Shown: positions 36,261 through 47,999, numbered from the stretch's first letter. The stretch: DNA of 64,000 bases from Epiperipatus broadwayi (GCA_028023455.1 JAQFVV010012498.1:2048001-2112000); one strand, 5' to 3'. The notes: generated by a model not told the origin, from the letters alone. Made by a program: numbers and translations.

Positions 36261-36430
36261 TATTAATTTCAACAGCACGTAAAGGACTTTTACTACTGCT
36301 TAAATATGTAATGTTTATGATTATAATCACATCACAGAAAAAGGAAATGTTTTGTGATTTAATTATAATTATAAATGTTACATATTTAAGCAGTAGTAGA
36401 GGTTATTTATGTGCTGTTAAAATTAGCAAT
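36261..36430. repeat. foldback hairpin element 1
   Basis: The arms 'aacagcacgtaaa…' and '…ttatgtgctgtt' enclose a second, nearly perfect pair, 'tactactgcttaaatatgta' against 'tacatatttaagcagtagta'. Further pairing of 'tttatgattataat' with 'attataattataaa' leaves a loop of about 40 bases. The total is about 170 bp. This may be a foldback MITE or a hairpin RNA source. No target duplication is identified. Confidence 0.75.
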
Positions 36431-36759
36431 ATTTAATTTAAAATATTATATGAAACAATAAGCTGGCTTGATGAAATTGTGAAGTAAGATCGCCCGCTAG
36501 TAATAAATTCAAGTCTTTTCAGATATCAGTATTGATTCATTTACAATGTATACTGTTGAGGTCAGATGAAATAGAAATTTTACTTTTATCAGACTGAATA
36601 AATCGGGATTTATAACTGAAAAGTAGAAGTGTATTCACAAGTTTATCAAAATGATTTATTATAAATCTGCTTGCAAATAATTAAATACGAATAACAATGT
36701 TCTTTGATATGATTTTTAATGATAAGTATGGCAATGATGAATTCAGTCTTTTTTTGTAA
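36431..36759. other. AT-rich noncoding DNA
   Basis: Nothing recognised. Confidence 0.45.
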
Positions 36760-37030
36760 ATAGGTGATCTGAGAAGGAAAGTTAAAGAGGCATTTTTTAT
36801 CATTTCGGACGAGCACGCATTGAATAAGAGAGAATCTTTTTACGCTTTATCAAAGAAGTGGCGTGCTGAGGCGCTTTAACCTTTATTTGCATATTAGCCT
36901 ATGTTATTTGTACATTTGCATATTAGTATACTGTTTAAAAATTATAAAAAAATTGTGTTGTCCTTGATAATGAAGGGTAAGCCTTCGAAAACGTTCGGAT
37001 AATTTATAATTTGTTGATATTTATCTATAT
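36760..37030 (+). repeat. Penelope-tail-like repeat, copy 2
   Basis: It contains 'tttgcatattagcctatg', a second 'tttgcatattag', then 'ccttgataatgaagggtaag' and 'ccttcgaaaacgttcgg'. The layout matches 26825-27115. It is tentatively the tail of a Penelope-like or similar retroelement. No coding sequence remains. Confidence 0.35.
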
Positions 37031-37377
37031 ATCATATTCTGTTGTTTGAGTTATATTTTGGAATTAATGTGTGTATTTATTTTAACGGATTCAAATTTTA
37101 CATTAGTATATATATATATTATATAACATTTACAACTTTTGTATATAGCCAAAGCTTTAAATAAGAAGTCAACAGCTATAATGATAAATATGAGAATGAA
37201 ATTTTATTCAACATGGATATATTTAATTTCTATTTTAAATTGCCTCAATATTCTCAAGAGAAAGTCATCAGGATTTTAGTTTTTAAAGAATGAGTACTTG
37301 ATAACTGTATTTTGAGAATATCATTAAATAAAAGTTAAATAAATGTTAAATATTCCAAGTATGCATTAGTGATTAAA

Positions 37378-37462
37378 ATATGCTCAGTTGGTAGAGCGTT
37401 TGCCTTAAAATTCGATATTCAAGAATCTAAAGGTGCGAGTTCAACTTCTAAGCGAATATTGT
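37378..37462 (+). repeat. tRNA-Lys-like SINE head
   Basis: 'tgctcagttggtagagcg' is an excellent tRNA D-arm/A-box match, and 'gcgagttcaacttct' lies about 38 bases later as a degraded B box. The intervening anticodon arm is only partly foldable. It is best read as an old tRNA-derived SINE. No tail or target duplication is clear. Confidence 0.5.
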
Positions 37463-37887
37463 CACTGTGCATATACTTCAGTATTGATCTGTAATAAGAA
37501 TATAATTGATAGGAAGAGAATACTTGATTGTGATCTTGACAGGACAACAAAATCATTAATGATTTGTTTTTAGAATTAAATTTGAAACTAATACTTAGCA
37601 AATAATTGTATATTTGACAAAAAATATTTAGAAATTCCATGGTTTTATCAAATATAGAAGAATCAAACAAATTTGATATAAAAATAACCTATCTTGTAAT
37701 TTTGGCTATATTATAATCACCAATTTAAATAAAAGAATCAGTTATAATGTGAGTAATATTAATGATGGAAGTGTTGTCAATAAAAGTAAGTCTTTATTTA
37801 TTTATAAATATATAAATATAGATTCTTCAAAAACTGTACACAGAACAACACTTGCTGTTAAGGCGTTATTAAAATTCAAGTAAGATA

Positions 37888-38068
37888 AATATATATTGCT
37901 TATAACACTTTTTTCTTATACATATTAATGCAACAAATTTTCTTAAAAACTTCCTTTATTCTCCTTACAGTTTTGGACAGTCAAAACTGTAAGGAGAATA
38001 AAGAAGTTTTTAAGAAAATTTGTTGCATTAATGTGTATAAGAAAGAAGTGTTATAAGCAATATATATG
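37888..38068. repeat. foldback hairpin element 2, near-perfect arms
   Basis: Two arms of about 85 bases face each other across a loop of only a few bases (near 37975-37981, 'ttggacagtcaa'). They pair from 'atatatattgcttataacac' through 'gcaacaaattttcttaaaaac' to 'ctccttacagtttt'. Only a handful of mismatches are visible, including 'ttttttc'/'gaaagaa' and 'catatt'/'aatgtg'. It has no coding capacity. The preserved symmetry implies a recent origin or selection or conversion on the hairpin. Confidence 0.9.
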
Positions 38069-39090
38069 ATTATATGAAGATATGCAAAGAAAGTGAAAGA
38101 GAAGAATAAAAGAATATACTTAAGATACATATAAATGAAATCTCATAGTGACATCTTTTATTTATTATCTTTTTCTCTAATAGAGCAAGCAAAATATATT
38201 TGTTCCATCAAGCATCAATTGATTTACAGTAATTATGTGACTGATCCAATATAAGACATGGTATTTTTGGGGAAGTATTAAAATCCATGTTTTATGGTAT
38301 TTTTAATTATACAAAGAAAGTATAATACATTTTAATTATAGATGTAGTTAATACATTATAGAGACATATCCTACCATAATTGGGATGCCATCACTTAAGC
38401 ACATTCTACTATCTTATTATTTAACTAAGATATTATATAATAGATAAATGATGAATTGTTACTATGATAATAAGTGAATTTTGTATTATATTACCAGAGT
38501 TCATAATTCACTATTTGGTTATTATACATTTTACATGTAAGTGAACTAATAAAGAGAATTCAGATGCTTTTATTTGGTGTAAGATCAATATAACAACAGC
38601 TAAATTGTTCTCAGCAATATAACATGAGAGTGATTAATTATGTTCTTTTCAACATTAATTTATATTCAAGGATTTAATATTTTTGAAGTGAAAAGTGATA
38701 ATTTGAAGTTTTTATTTGGTGATGATTATTTAAAAAAAGTGCTTTAATTGGCAGAAAAATAAAAATTCTTATTACTAATTCGTTTGTCAACAAACAAGTG
38801 GAAAGGCAGGAAATCTATCCAATAAAAAAGACATTTGATATTTGCCAATGCAGTAATTATAATATACAATTTAAAATAATTCAGTAGTTAATTCAATGTA
38901 AGTTTAATGTGGATCAATGCTAAATTATATTTGTTAAAATCAGTTAATAGTTTTAATATAGTGCTCCCACTGTTTGTAAAAAAATATTAATAAAGGCCTA
39001 ACTATTACACAAAAAAGAAAGTCTTGAAAAAAAGTGGATATACCAGAAAATTGTCATTGCTATAGAAAGTTGTTTAATTGTTAAGTAACT
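38069..39090. other. AT-rich noncoding DNA
   Basis: Nothing recognised. Confidence 0.5.
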
Positions 39091-39387
39091 ATGTTAACCT
39101 ACAAAGATGCCAAGTCAATAAATGTAAACTTGTTTTCATTTGAATACAATAATAATTTTATGATTATAAATGAAGGTCATACTTGTTTGGGATATAAGGT
39201 TAGTTTTAAATACATTAATGTTTTAGAGTCTCATTTTAAAATTCATAAAAAGATTAAACCTATAAAATGTAAATTGCATAAATGTTTGGATGTAATAACA
39301 TTTTTTATTTTTGACTGTATATCTCATTTAACTGGGTTGGATAGCAGGGTATGTGTTCCCTGCTACCAAAATCATTCACAGGCTTAA
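39091..39387 (+). pseudogene. relic of a C2H2 zinc-finger sequence (tentative)
   Basis: An open frame of 98 codons contains HTCLGYKVSF, then KYINVLESHFKIH, KKIKPIKC and KLHKC. The order F-x5-L-x2-H-x3-H, a linker of the form K-K-I-K-P-I-K-C, and a second start of a finger match a Kruppel-type zinc finger with the linker eroded from the usual T-G-E-K-P form. The second cysteine of the first finger is replaced by Tyr or Lys. No further intact finger follows. This is either a processed or duplicated zinc-finger pseudogene or a chance resemblance. Confidence 0.4.
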
Positions 39388-39914
39388 GATAAGAGGATGG
39401 CTGTCAAATATGAAGGTTAGCTGCAAATAAGCAAAATACTGTAAATAAGCAGTTGCTGACAATTGGACAACATTCATTATCAGGAAGTGGTGAAGGGAAC
39501 AGTGGCATGTTTAATTCCATAAAATGCCATAATACCTATGATAGAGAATGTATAATGGCAAGTGGTGACTGCCATTAAATAAGTCAACAACCCACTGGAT
39601 CAGCAACAGCATTTTTCCAAGTCAGCAGTGTATCACTATAGATTACAACAGTGAAGAGGTGACAGTAGATGGATGTCCATTTATCATGATTCAGCTATCA
39701 CATTAAGCTTGTTATGGAGGCTGTTTCTGGACAAAAAAAGCAACGGGAAATCATTTTGCCTTACAATTCCCTTGTTTTATTTTGAGTAGTTCTACAAAAA
39801 TCATTACCTTTGGTATTGATAACTTAGTTAAGAATGGTTTGATGTCTTACCCTGCAAGAATAGACATGAGGCTACTCAAGTTGTATCCTCATAAACTTCA
39901 TTTATTGAGAGAAG
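39388..39914. other. noncoding segment, possibly RTE 5' region
   Basis: The composition is less AT-biased than the neighbours ('gtgttccctgctacc' through 'gttgtatcctcataaacttc'). It directly precedes the endonuclease relic and may be the 5' part of that retrotransposon. No frame is supported. Confidence 0.35.
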
Positions 39915-40265
39915 ACATATTGAGAATTGGCACTTGAAACGTTAGATCTTTGAGAAGAACTGAGAATTTGGAAAATTTGTAAAGAGAGTTGTGTATAAAT
40001 AATATCAATGTTATAGGATTATATGAAGTGAGGTGGGAGGGATGTGGAGAAGTAAGTAGTGGAGATATAATTTTATTTGGGTGGTGATACAATCAATTAA
40101 TGGCATTGGAATTGTTATTGGGAAGAACATTTGGAAAATGTGACAAACATTGATTGTATTAACAATTTGCTGATGATTGTGAGAATAAGTGCAAGTCCTA
40201 AGGATTTGATAATCATACAAGTTTATATGTTGACTACTACTCATGATAATATTAAAACTGATGAA
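39915..40265 (+). pseudogene. RTE-type (craniofacial development protein 2-like) endonuclease relic
   Basis: Frames interrupted by stops read GT-NVRSLRRTENLENL, then INNINVIGLYEVRWEGCGEV and SSGDIILFG, then VNTIDCINNLLMIVRIS-like residues and a QVYMLTTTHD-like end. These match the N-terminal half of the APE endonuclease encoded by RTE/BovB-type LINEs, which are often annotated as craniofacial development protein 2-like. Conserved features are the NVR block and the E in the 'EVRW' block. The downstream half of the nuclease and the RT are missing. Confidence 0.7.
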
Positions 40266-40632
40266 GCATGAAAAGATAGAGGAAATTATCCAACATGGAG
40301 GAAAAAATGCATGTATATTGCTATATAAATATTTTTGTCCATAAAGCTTGATGTTTCAGTTATAAATTTTATTATTTTTATATTAACATTTTGTAAACTT
40401 AACACATTTGAAATAATTTCAATAGACACTATGACATCATTAACATCAATCATAATGTTACAGATTTTACTAACAAAATCAAATGGTGAACATATTGTAT
40501 ATTTACTAAAACCAATAATTTCTTGTAGCATTTTCTCAATTAAGCAATGTGTTTTATAATATTATTACTACAATATAATAATATTATTACATATAATATT
40601 ATTACACACACACACACATATATATATATATA
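40266..40632. other. AT-rich noncoding DNA with ATT/TA/CA repeats
   Basis: Simple repeats 'ataatattattac' (three copies at 40555-40600) are followed by (CA)n(TA)n at 40602-40630. No gene. Confidence 0.5.
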
Positions 40633-40634
40633 AT

Positions 40635-41165
40635 CAAAATAAATCATAGATTACATGACCCAATTCTCTTAAGATTGTAAGATATAAACAATGAGCATTG
40701 CCAATTGCTCAACAAACTTTGTGATAAATGCTTAGCCAGAGAAATCAATTAAAATATCTCTGTCAGAAACACCCTCCCCACCTCTGACATGGTTTCATAT
40801 GTTGGCACTCCTCAGAGAGGTGCTAGGCTAGCTTCAGACACTAGATCTAAAAATATCAACTCAAAGCCAGCATTTATCTAAAAGTTATCTACTGAGTGGA
40901 AAATCTGAATTTTTCAGACAACTACATGTCTTCAAACCCAGCTATCCAACTAAAACAGCATTATGGGGCTGAGAGATCCTCAGCCATGCCATATATTATT
41001 AGTCTTAGCAATATATCATCACATAAGACTTAAAGCAGAGACTATAAATAGTCAAAATAAGTCCTAGATCATATAACCCAATTCTCTTAAGCTTGTAGGA
41101 TATAAACAATGAGCATTGCCAATTGCTCAACAAGCTTTGTGATAAATGCTTAGCCAGAGCAACAT
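40635..41165. repeat. direct repeat pair of about 110 bp separated by about 300 bp
   Basis: 40635-40745 and 41055-41165 both read 'cccaattctcttaag.ttgta' followed by 'gatataaacaatgagcattg' and 'ccaattgctcaacaa.cttt' to 'aatgcttagccagag'. A segmental duplication is the simplest explanation. The pair could also be the ends of an element, although no LTR-type TG...CA ends are obvious. Confidence 0.8.
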
Positions 41166-41204
41166 TTTACAAGTACTGCTTGGAAAAATGCTCTTGTAAA
41201 TATA

Positions 41205-41475
41205 TTACTAATTTTTATTAGTCATTTATTAGACTAAAAATAATCCAATAATGAATAATATTTCTGTAGTGTAAGTTTCACTATATCACTCTCATGCAAG
41301 GTAGTGGCTGGTTTCTATCCACTGTTAATATCATGTGGAGGGATACAATCATAAACATATGACCAAAGACATATGAAAAAGATTTATAATCTCCAAGATG
41401 CACATTTTGTGCTGAATCAGCACTCATTAATTGGTTCAGATCATAATCTCTTACACACATCTTTATCATTGTTCA

Positions 41476-41535
<60 letters not shown>

Positions 41536-41800
41536 ACAGTTTAATTGATAAGTAACAAACACGCTGCATTCACAACTTTGACACAAATCACTTAATGAAA
41601 GTATATTAATTATTTTTATTAGTCATTCATTAGAGTAGAAACCACCCAATAATAAATAATATTTTTGTAATATAATTTTGGCTACATCACTCTAATAGGA
41701 ACTGGTTTCTATCCACTTTTAGTACCTTGTAGAGGGATGTAATAATGAACATATAACCAAAGACATGTGCTCTTGTGAATATGTTTTACGTTTAGTATAA
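41205..41800 (+). repeat. dispersed repeat family C, two copies around a (TA)n tract
   Basis: Copies at 41205-41375 and 41605-41780 share 'tttttattagtcat.tatta', 'ccaataat.aataatattt', a 'ttcactatatcactctca/ggctacatcactctaa' block, 'ctggtttctatccact' and 'tatgaccaaagacatgtg'. Further copies lie at 45885-45990 and, inverted, 46030-46165. The (TA)n tract is at 41479-41530. Confidence 0.7.
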
Positions 41801-42422
41801 TTTATTATTGTCACTAGTAAATTTTATTTTTAGACGGTCTGAAGTTCCTAATTGCCCTTTCATATTTGTTATTTATTAAAGATGTATTTTTGGTATGATG
41901 CAAAGGCAGCAACTTCTTGTTTGCCATAAGATGATTGATTTCACAAATAATTAAAATTATTGTAAATGGTAAAGAGAAATTTCTAAAAGAAAATTAAAAC
42001 TGCTATATCTGTGAACGTTATAGTGTTGCAGGATAATCTTAATGGGGAAATTAAAACATTTTTAATAACACGAATTAAGGATTAAATTAGTAATAAAATT
42101 TGTTCATGTTAAATCATTATCCAAAAGAAGGCCTTAATTATATATCTGGTAAAAAATGATGTGAATTTCAAAATAATAAGACTGGATCATTAGATCTAAA
42201 GAACAAAGTAAATTTTTTTTTGAGAGGGAGAAAGAATCAACAGAAAAAACAACAACAATACCACTATTATAGTTTTTAATTTCTGTTTATTTTTATTTAT
42301 AAACATTTAATTACTTGCATTAATAAAATATAAATAATTAAGAAAATATGTCAACAAATAATATTACATTAAAATAACTTTTGGGTAATTTATATAATCT
42401 CAATAATGAAGAGTTTACTATT
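41801..42422. other. AT-rich noncoding DNA
   Basis: Nothing recognised. Confidence 0.45.
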
Positions 42423-42434
42423 CAATTCTGATAT

Positions 42435-42546
42435 ATATTTTTTTTCATATGTCATAGCATCGGCCGGGAGGCGAACCTACAACCGTCTGCAACCAACTAC
42501 TTGCTTGCAAGGCAGCTGCGATGACCTCCCGGCTAACAACGCTTGA
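42435..42546 (-). mobile_element. short tRNA-derived SINE, copy 2, with target-site duplication
   Basis: On the minus strand it starts 'gtcaagcgttgt', passes a diverged A box 'tagccgggaggtc', has an anticodon-arm 'gctgccttgcaagca' with loop cttgcaa, a T loop 'ggttcgcct', the acceptor 3' side 'ccgatgc', a 'tatgacatatg' trailer and poly-A. It is flanked by an exact 12-base duplication 'caattctgatat' (42423-42434 and 42547-42558). It is the same family as 35471-35569 but has a longer variable arm. Confidence 0.85.
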
Positions 42547-42558
42547 CAATTCTGATAT

Positions 42559-43017
42559 TACTGTGAGGTCTAAATTATAGGTAATATTAGTGAGACTTCT
42601 ATTATAACAAAATACATTTTTTTTTTCAGAGGAAGAAAATTGTAATGAAAGCTAAAAGTTTGTAAAAAAAAAAAATCACATCTATCATTATATTCATGGA
42701 ATTATTAGATGTGTAAATGAAAAAAACTAATGCCATTAAAAGATGGCTTGTACATGCTAGATTAAAAAAATTGGGAAGACGATTTTAATTTTTGTTGGTT
42801 AGTGCTATTGTATAAATACTAATATATGATCAAATTTTACTTTTATGGGACACCTTGATGCAAATGCTAGTAAAAGCAATTAAGTAAGATGAAAATTTAT
42901 TGAAAATAATGGAAATAATTCTGTAAAGTCAAGTAAACTATTGTTACTTTTTTGAGCAATTCATGGAAAATTTTGTTTATATAAAAATATCACCACAAAA
43001 ACTTACATACTTATGAA
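42559..43017. other. AT-rich noncoding DNA
   Basis: Nothing recognised. Confidence 0.45.
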
Positions 43018-43682
43018 GGAGACCCAAAAATAACAGGAATTGTTTTCTGATAACTGTAACAATTGTTATACATGCTTTTGCTGTTACATACCTCTTGTGG
43101 AGATCCTTTTGCACCAATATACCAAATTATGTTATTGTGTAAAACTGCGGTACCATGTAGCACATTTAGAAAGCTGTTCTGGGGAAAACACAAGTTTACA
43201 AATTACTTAATGAAATTGGCAAATTCATTATGTCCCAAAGAAAACATGGTGAGTAGAGTTCCATGTCCAGATAATGCTGATATATATATTTTTACTAACA
43301 CAAATAACATTTCCCCCTCAAAATTAGTTCTTAATGGTCAGATGTTTTATCTACAAGTTCTGAAATGTTTGTGTTATGTGGTTAAATGTAAATGTGTCAA
43401 AGTGAGAAGTGTAAGTTTCACCACAAAAATTCCTCTGCATGGAATCTTGAATGTAAAAAAATACATCAAATTTTTTTTTGCTAATTTAGAAGGGTGAAAA
43501 AAATGATGCAGGTGATAAAAGAATTTACTTTGCATTCCTGGACTATTTTGAAAAGTGAAAAACATGTTTAGATTGGTATATTTCATTAAATGGGTAGTAC
43601 TTTGAAGGAGATTAAATTTATGACACTTAAAGATAAATAAACAATTTTTTATTACAAAATTCTGGTTATTTTTGGGTACCCA
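43018..43682 (+). mobile_element. mariner-type transposon remnant, copy 2, both TIRs
   Basis: The left end 'gacccaaaaataacaggaat' and the right end '…attctggttatttttgggtac' are inverted complements over about 20 bases. The unit of about 665 bp is shorter than a full mariner (about 1.3 kb) and holds no intact transposase, so it is an internally deleted copy. It aligns with 1870-2712. The frame at 43063-43497 is open for 144 codons, but I do not recognise the peptide and it lacks a visible catalytic triad. Class assignment rests on the TIR sequence and the T/A-rich 3' end. Confidence 0.65.
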
Positions 43683-45884
43683 TATTTAAAATAATGGTAT
43701 TAGAAATCAGTATATAAAAAATGATCAATACTACATGTGCATTTATTTGTAGTTGCATATTGTTTGATAAACATTGGTAAAAGTTTGATGATCATTCTAT
43801 CAAATCACTTGTTATTTATGCCAACTTTCAAAATTATTGAACACTAAAATTGCTACTTTGATTTTCAAGATAGTCATATTACTAAAGCATAAAATTCTCT
43901 TAATTAAAGAATGTGCTATGGATATAAATAAATATATTTGATTAATTAAAATTTTTACTTGATTCTCTGATAATTACTGGGTTATGATTTTTTAATTAAT
44001 ATCAATATCTGATATTATCTGCTTAGCTAAATAATAAAATATAAAATTTAGAAAGTCTATTGAAATTTAAAGGCAGAAATTTAAAAAATAATTGGATAGA
44101 AGATATAGTGTTTCTAAGATTATAGCCATTTTAGATTTTTTTCCTCATATTAAAAAATAACACATAGAATAGAAAATGACATCATAATCCTATTAAATTA
44201 GTGGACAGCATTCTAAGATATATGCAGTGAATATATAATGATTTTAAAAAATTGATTGAGAGATGAATGTATTTAATAGTAAATCGACTATATTGATTTA
44301 TTTTGACTTAGATAAATGTATTTGCTTAATAAAATTAAAATCTTCCAGAAATCTTAAAAATTCAATGTGCACAAATTTTTTATGGGATTTATCTAGGCAA
44401 GTTTAAAATATGGCAATGAGATGTTAGCTTCAAAACTATTCAAATTTTATTTTAGAAATATATGGATTTATGAAATTGGGCTATTTGTTCTTAAAAAGCT
44501 TCTATAATTTTAATTTGCAAAAATAAAAAGAATAATATTATTGGTATTCATAACAGGAAAAAAGGTACTTTAAAAAATAAATTTACTAGTTTACTTTAAG
44601 TTATAGATAGGTAATTACTAGAGGTTTGAGGTAATTTTAGAAAATCAAAATGCATTATATATATATAAAGTTTTTTTTACAGATGTATAAAAATTATCAT
44701 AAGCAAAACAATAATAAATTTTAATGTTTTGGTAAACAAATTACATATCATTTATAAAAAAATAATTTACAATGTTTAAAAACATCTTTGTATTTGAAAA
44801 AGATTATTCATAATTATATAACCACTACACGAATGTATAAATAAAAAAAGTATTAAAAATAATTGGTAATGGAAAATAATAGTATTCAACGTGACATTTA
44901 TTATTAAACAAGTTCTAGTTCTTAATTTGTTTATAAATAGTTTTATAAAGCAGAAATCACAAGAGAGATAAGTTTAATGAAAAATTTTTGAGCTGAATCA
45001 GTAAAGAAATAAAAACAAAACGTCATCTAATTATTTTCTAGATTTACAATATGATGATTTTTTGTATTATTCTTGTCACTTCAGATAGTCATATATACCA
45101 GTGAGCAGCAATATCTTTTCCTAGGTTGCTCTATGTATATTGTATATTTTGTATCTTGTCTACGTTTCATATAATCAAATCAATGTCTAAAGTGATAAAT
45201 ACTAAAAAATATATATATAAAACAAAATATAATGCAATAAAAATATATTAATATGCATATAAAAATAATGAGTATATATTCTTCTTCTTACAATACAAAC
45301 TCAACAGCAAAAGTTGAGAGCATTTTGTAGAAAAACAACTAATTTTTTCTCAAATTGTTTAAAAAAATATAAAACAGTAAAAACATAAAAATTATTTTTA
45401 CATCAGTTAAAAATTTAACTACAAATTATTTAAATCTATAACTTATTCAGTGTTGTTTTATATCTGGTTTGAAATTTGACACTTTCAAGTGAACTTAACA
45501 TCTGAATTGTCATTGTCAAGTGATTTTTTAAAGGATAAAAAGTATTATCTATTTGGAAAAAGATTTATTTGCGTATGTAGAATGAAGTAAAGATAAAAAA
45601 ATTATTTATTACTAGTTTTCACAATATTAAATTTCTATAAGAAAAAATGCCCAACATTTCAATATAATTTTGTTTATTTAGATTTTTTTTTGAATTTCTT
45701 TCAACATTTTTTTGAATTTATTACTCCAAATGAAGTACTTTTAAAATCATTTAATTATATTTTCAAATTATTAATTCTCAGAAAATAAAAATAGCACATT
45801 GTTTGTGCAACTTTATTGTAATCAAAATTGAATATTAACTGATAATGTAACTATTGATAAAATATGAATCGACTAAAATATCAA
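43683..45884. other. AT-rich noncoding DNA
   Basis: Nothing recognised. Confidence 0.5.
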
Positions 45885-46165
45885 TAAAATTTTTATAGTG
45901 TAAATTTCACTACAACACTCTCCATTCAATTAGGGATTGTTTTCTACTCACTTTTAATACCTTGTGAAGAAATGAATCATAAATATGTATGATTCCCAAG
46001 ATGAATTTTGGTGATCATACATCTTTTTTATATGTTTTTGGTAAAAGTGGATAGAAATCAGATCCTACCTTGTGTGAAAGTGGTATACTGAAAATTACAC
46101 CCAGAAATATTATTCATTATTGGATAATCTGTAGCCTAATGAATGATTAATAAAAATTATTAAAC
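45885..46165. repeat. family C copies in inverted orientation
   Basis: A forward partial copy (45885-45990) and a reversed copy (46030-46165, with 'agtggatagaaatcag', 'aatattattcattattgg' and 'aatgattaataaaaa') face each other and make an imperfect inverted repeat of about 280 bp. Confidence 0.6.
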
Positions 46166-47885
46166 ATTGACACATCACTATTTTATTTTTGTAAATTTAC
46201 CAATTTAATAAAATGCTCAACATTATTGGTGAGAAATAAAATGATTATCAATGTATTCTCAAGTCATAGATTCCTAGCTGGTTCTATGCACACTATTTTC
46301 TTATTGTTTTAAATATGATTTATAAAAAAATTATTTAGTAGTAAATGGTCATAGTTTTGAAGCAAAATTCTCAAAAATGTTATCTTATTACTTTTTTTAA
46401 CAAACATATAAAACAAACGTGATTCTATGTCCCAAGTGCTCATACATTTGACTTTTTATCTGCTTCAAAATAACTATATCGCTATTGATCAAACCAAATC
46501 ATTAGTAATTTCTGAGTTGTTTGAAAATGTATATCAGTTTAAATATTTTGATTAATATTTAGGTATAAAGATGAACTTGAATGTTAAGACACATCACAGA
46601 CTCCGATATGATACTGCTGCATTTAATAAATTATGAAATAAGGTAATTCTTTTTAGTAGTATAACTACTTCAGCTAAACCATTTGTTTACAATGATCTGC
46701 TAAATTTATTGTTTGCAATGAGATATACATTCCTATTGACATGCAGAAAAATCATTTAAAAATGCTCCCTAATATTCTAAAAATAAGATGTCAAGATCAT
46801 AACACTTATTCCAAGAGTGGATCTTTTCATTTACTCTAGAGCCATTTGTGTACATTCTACAGTAGGTTGAAAAGATTTACTGTTAAAGTATGTTATAAAA
46901 TATAGAAGATAATCATGTGATGTTGTTTTCATTACATTAATTGACATATTTTTGGCATCTGAATGTAATCAAGATTGAAATTGCAATTGAAATGATATTC
47001 CTTTATTGGAGTAGACATGTAAATGAATAAACAGTAATATACTTTTAAATTAGTATAGTATGATGAGTTTTGGTATAGCTAAATGGTGACTGATTTCAAT
47101 GATAAAATATAACACATAATCAAATATAATAAACAGCTCCAATTAGACAAGATGTTTATCAGTCAAAAAACGTTCATTACAGGGGAAATTAAAAGACAAC
47201 ATTGTAAATTGTCAAGAAATAAATTAAAAATCAATGTTGTATGATATATATTCATGTATTTCTGGTTCACATTGCTTTGCAAAACATATCTTTAACTTTC
47301 CATTATTTGTTATTCCATCCTTTTTTCTCTGAAGTTAAAAATATTCCATATTCATTTATGTGAAAATGTTAAAACTAAGATAAATAATTAAAAAATTTAA
47401 CAGCAATTATCTTTATAATTAGTCTTTTAAAGCTAAACATAGTCAATATTCTTTCTCTTTCTATGCAACAATTTCTGTTATTTTTTAAAAAGGTTTTAAT
47501 AATAATAATATTTTAACTTAATTTTTGTAAAAATTTTAAAGATTTCACAAAATACAAAAACAATGTTGTTCTATACTATAGTAAGTTACTATTTGCTCTT
47601 ACAAATATGTATGTATTCTTATTTTAAAGTTATTTAAATACTTTTTCAAATACAATGTTTCTTCTGATATAATTGGCTTTAAAAATATTCAGTTACATTA
47701 TTTTTACTAATAACTGCTATGATTTATTATTATTCCCAAATATGACAAGATTGTGAGAGGTAAAATTTAGTTGTGCTTGTTTTTACTGTACTCTATAATA
47801 AATAATATTACTAGTAAATTTTTATTATAATATAATACAGTTCCTTGATAAGAATTAATTCTTTATATCAGGAATCTTCCAACTA

Positions 47886-47888
<3 letters not shown>
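46166..47888. other. AT-rich noncoding DNA
   Basis: Nothing recognised. Confidence 0.5.
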
Positions 47889-47930
<42 letters not shown>

Positions 47931-47934
47931 TCTT

Positions 47935-47988
<54 letters not shown>

Positions 47989-47993
47989 AAGAA
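47889..47993. repeat. (TA)n pair with inverted 'cttacaaca' border
   Basis: Two (TA)n runs are separated by 'gatcttacaaca'. The second run is bounded by 'cttacaacata' and 'tatgttgtaag', so the whole second tract is a perfect inverted repeat able to extrude as a cruciform. Confidence 0.85.
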
Positions 47994-47999
47994 AAATTT

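Noticed and set aside
43063-43497. 144-codon frame as a host gene
   Set aside because: It lies between the terminal repeats of a mariner-type element and aligns with a noncoding copy at 1.87-2.71 kb.
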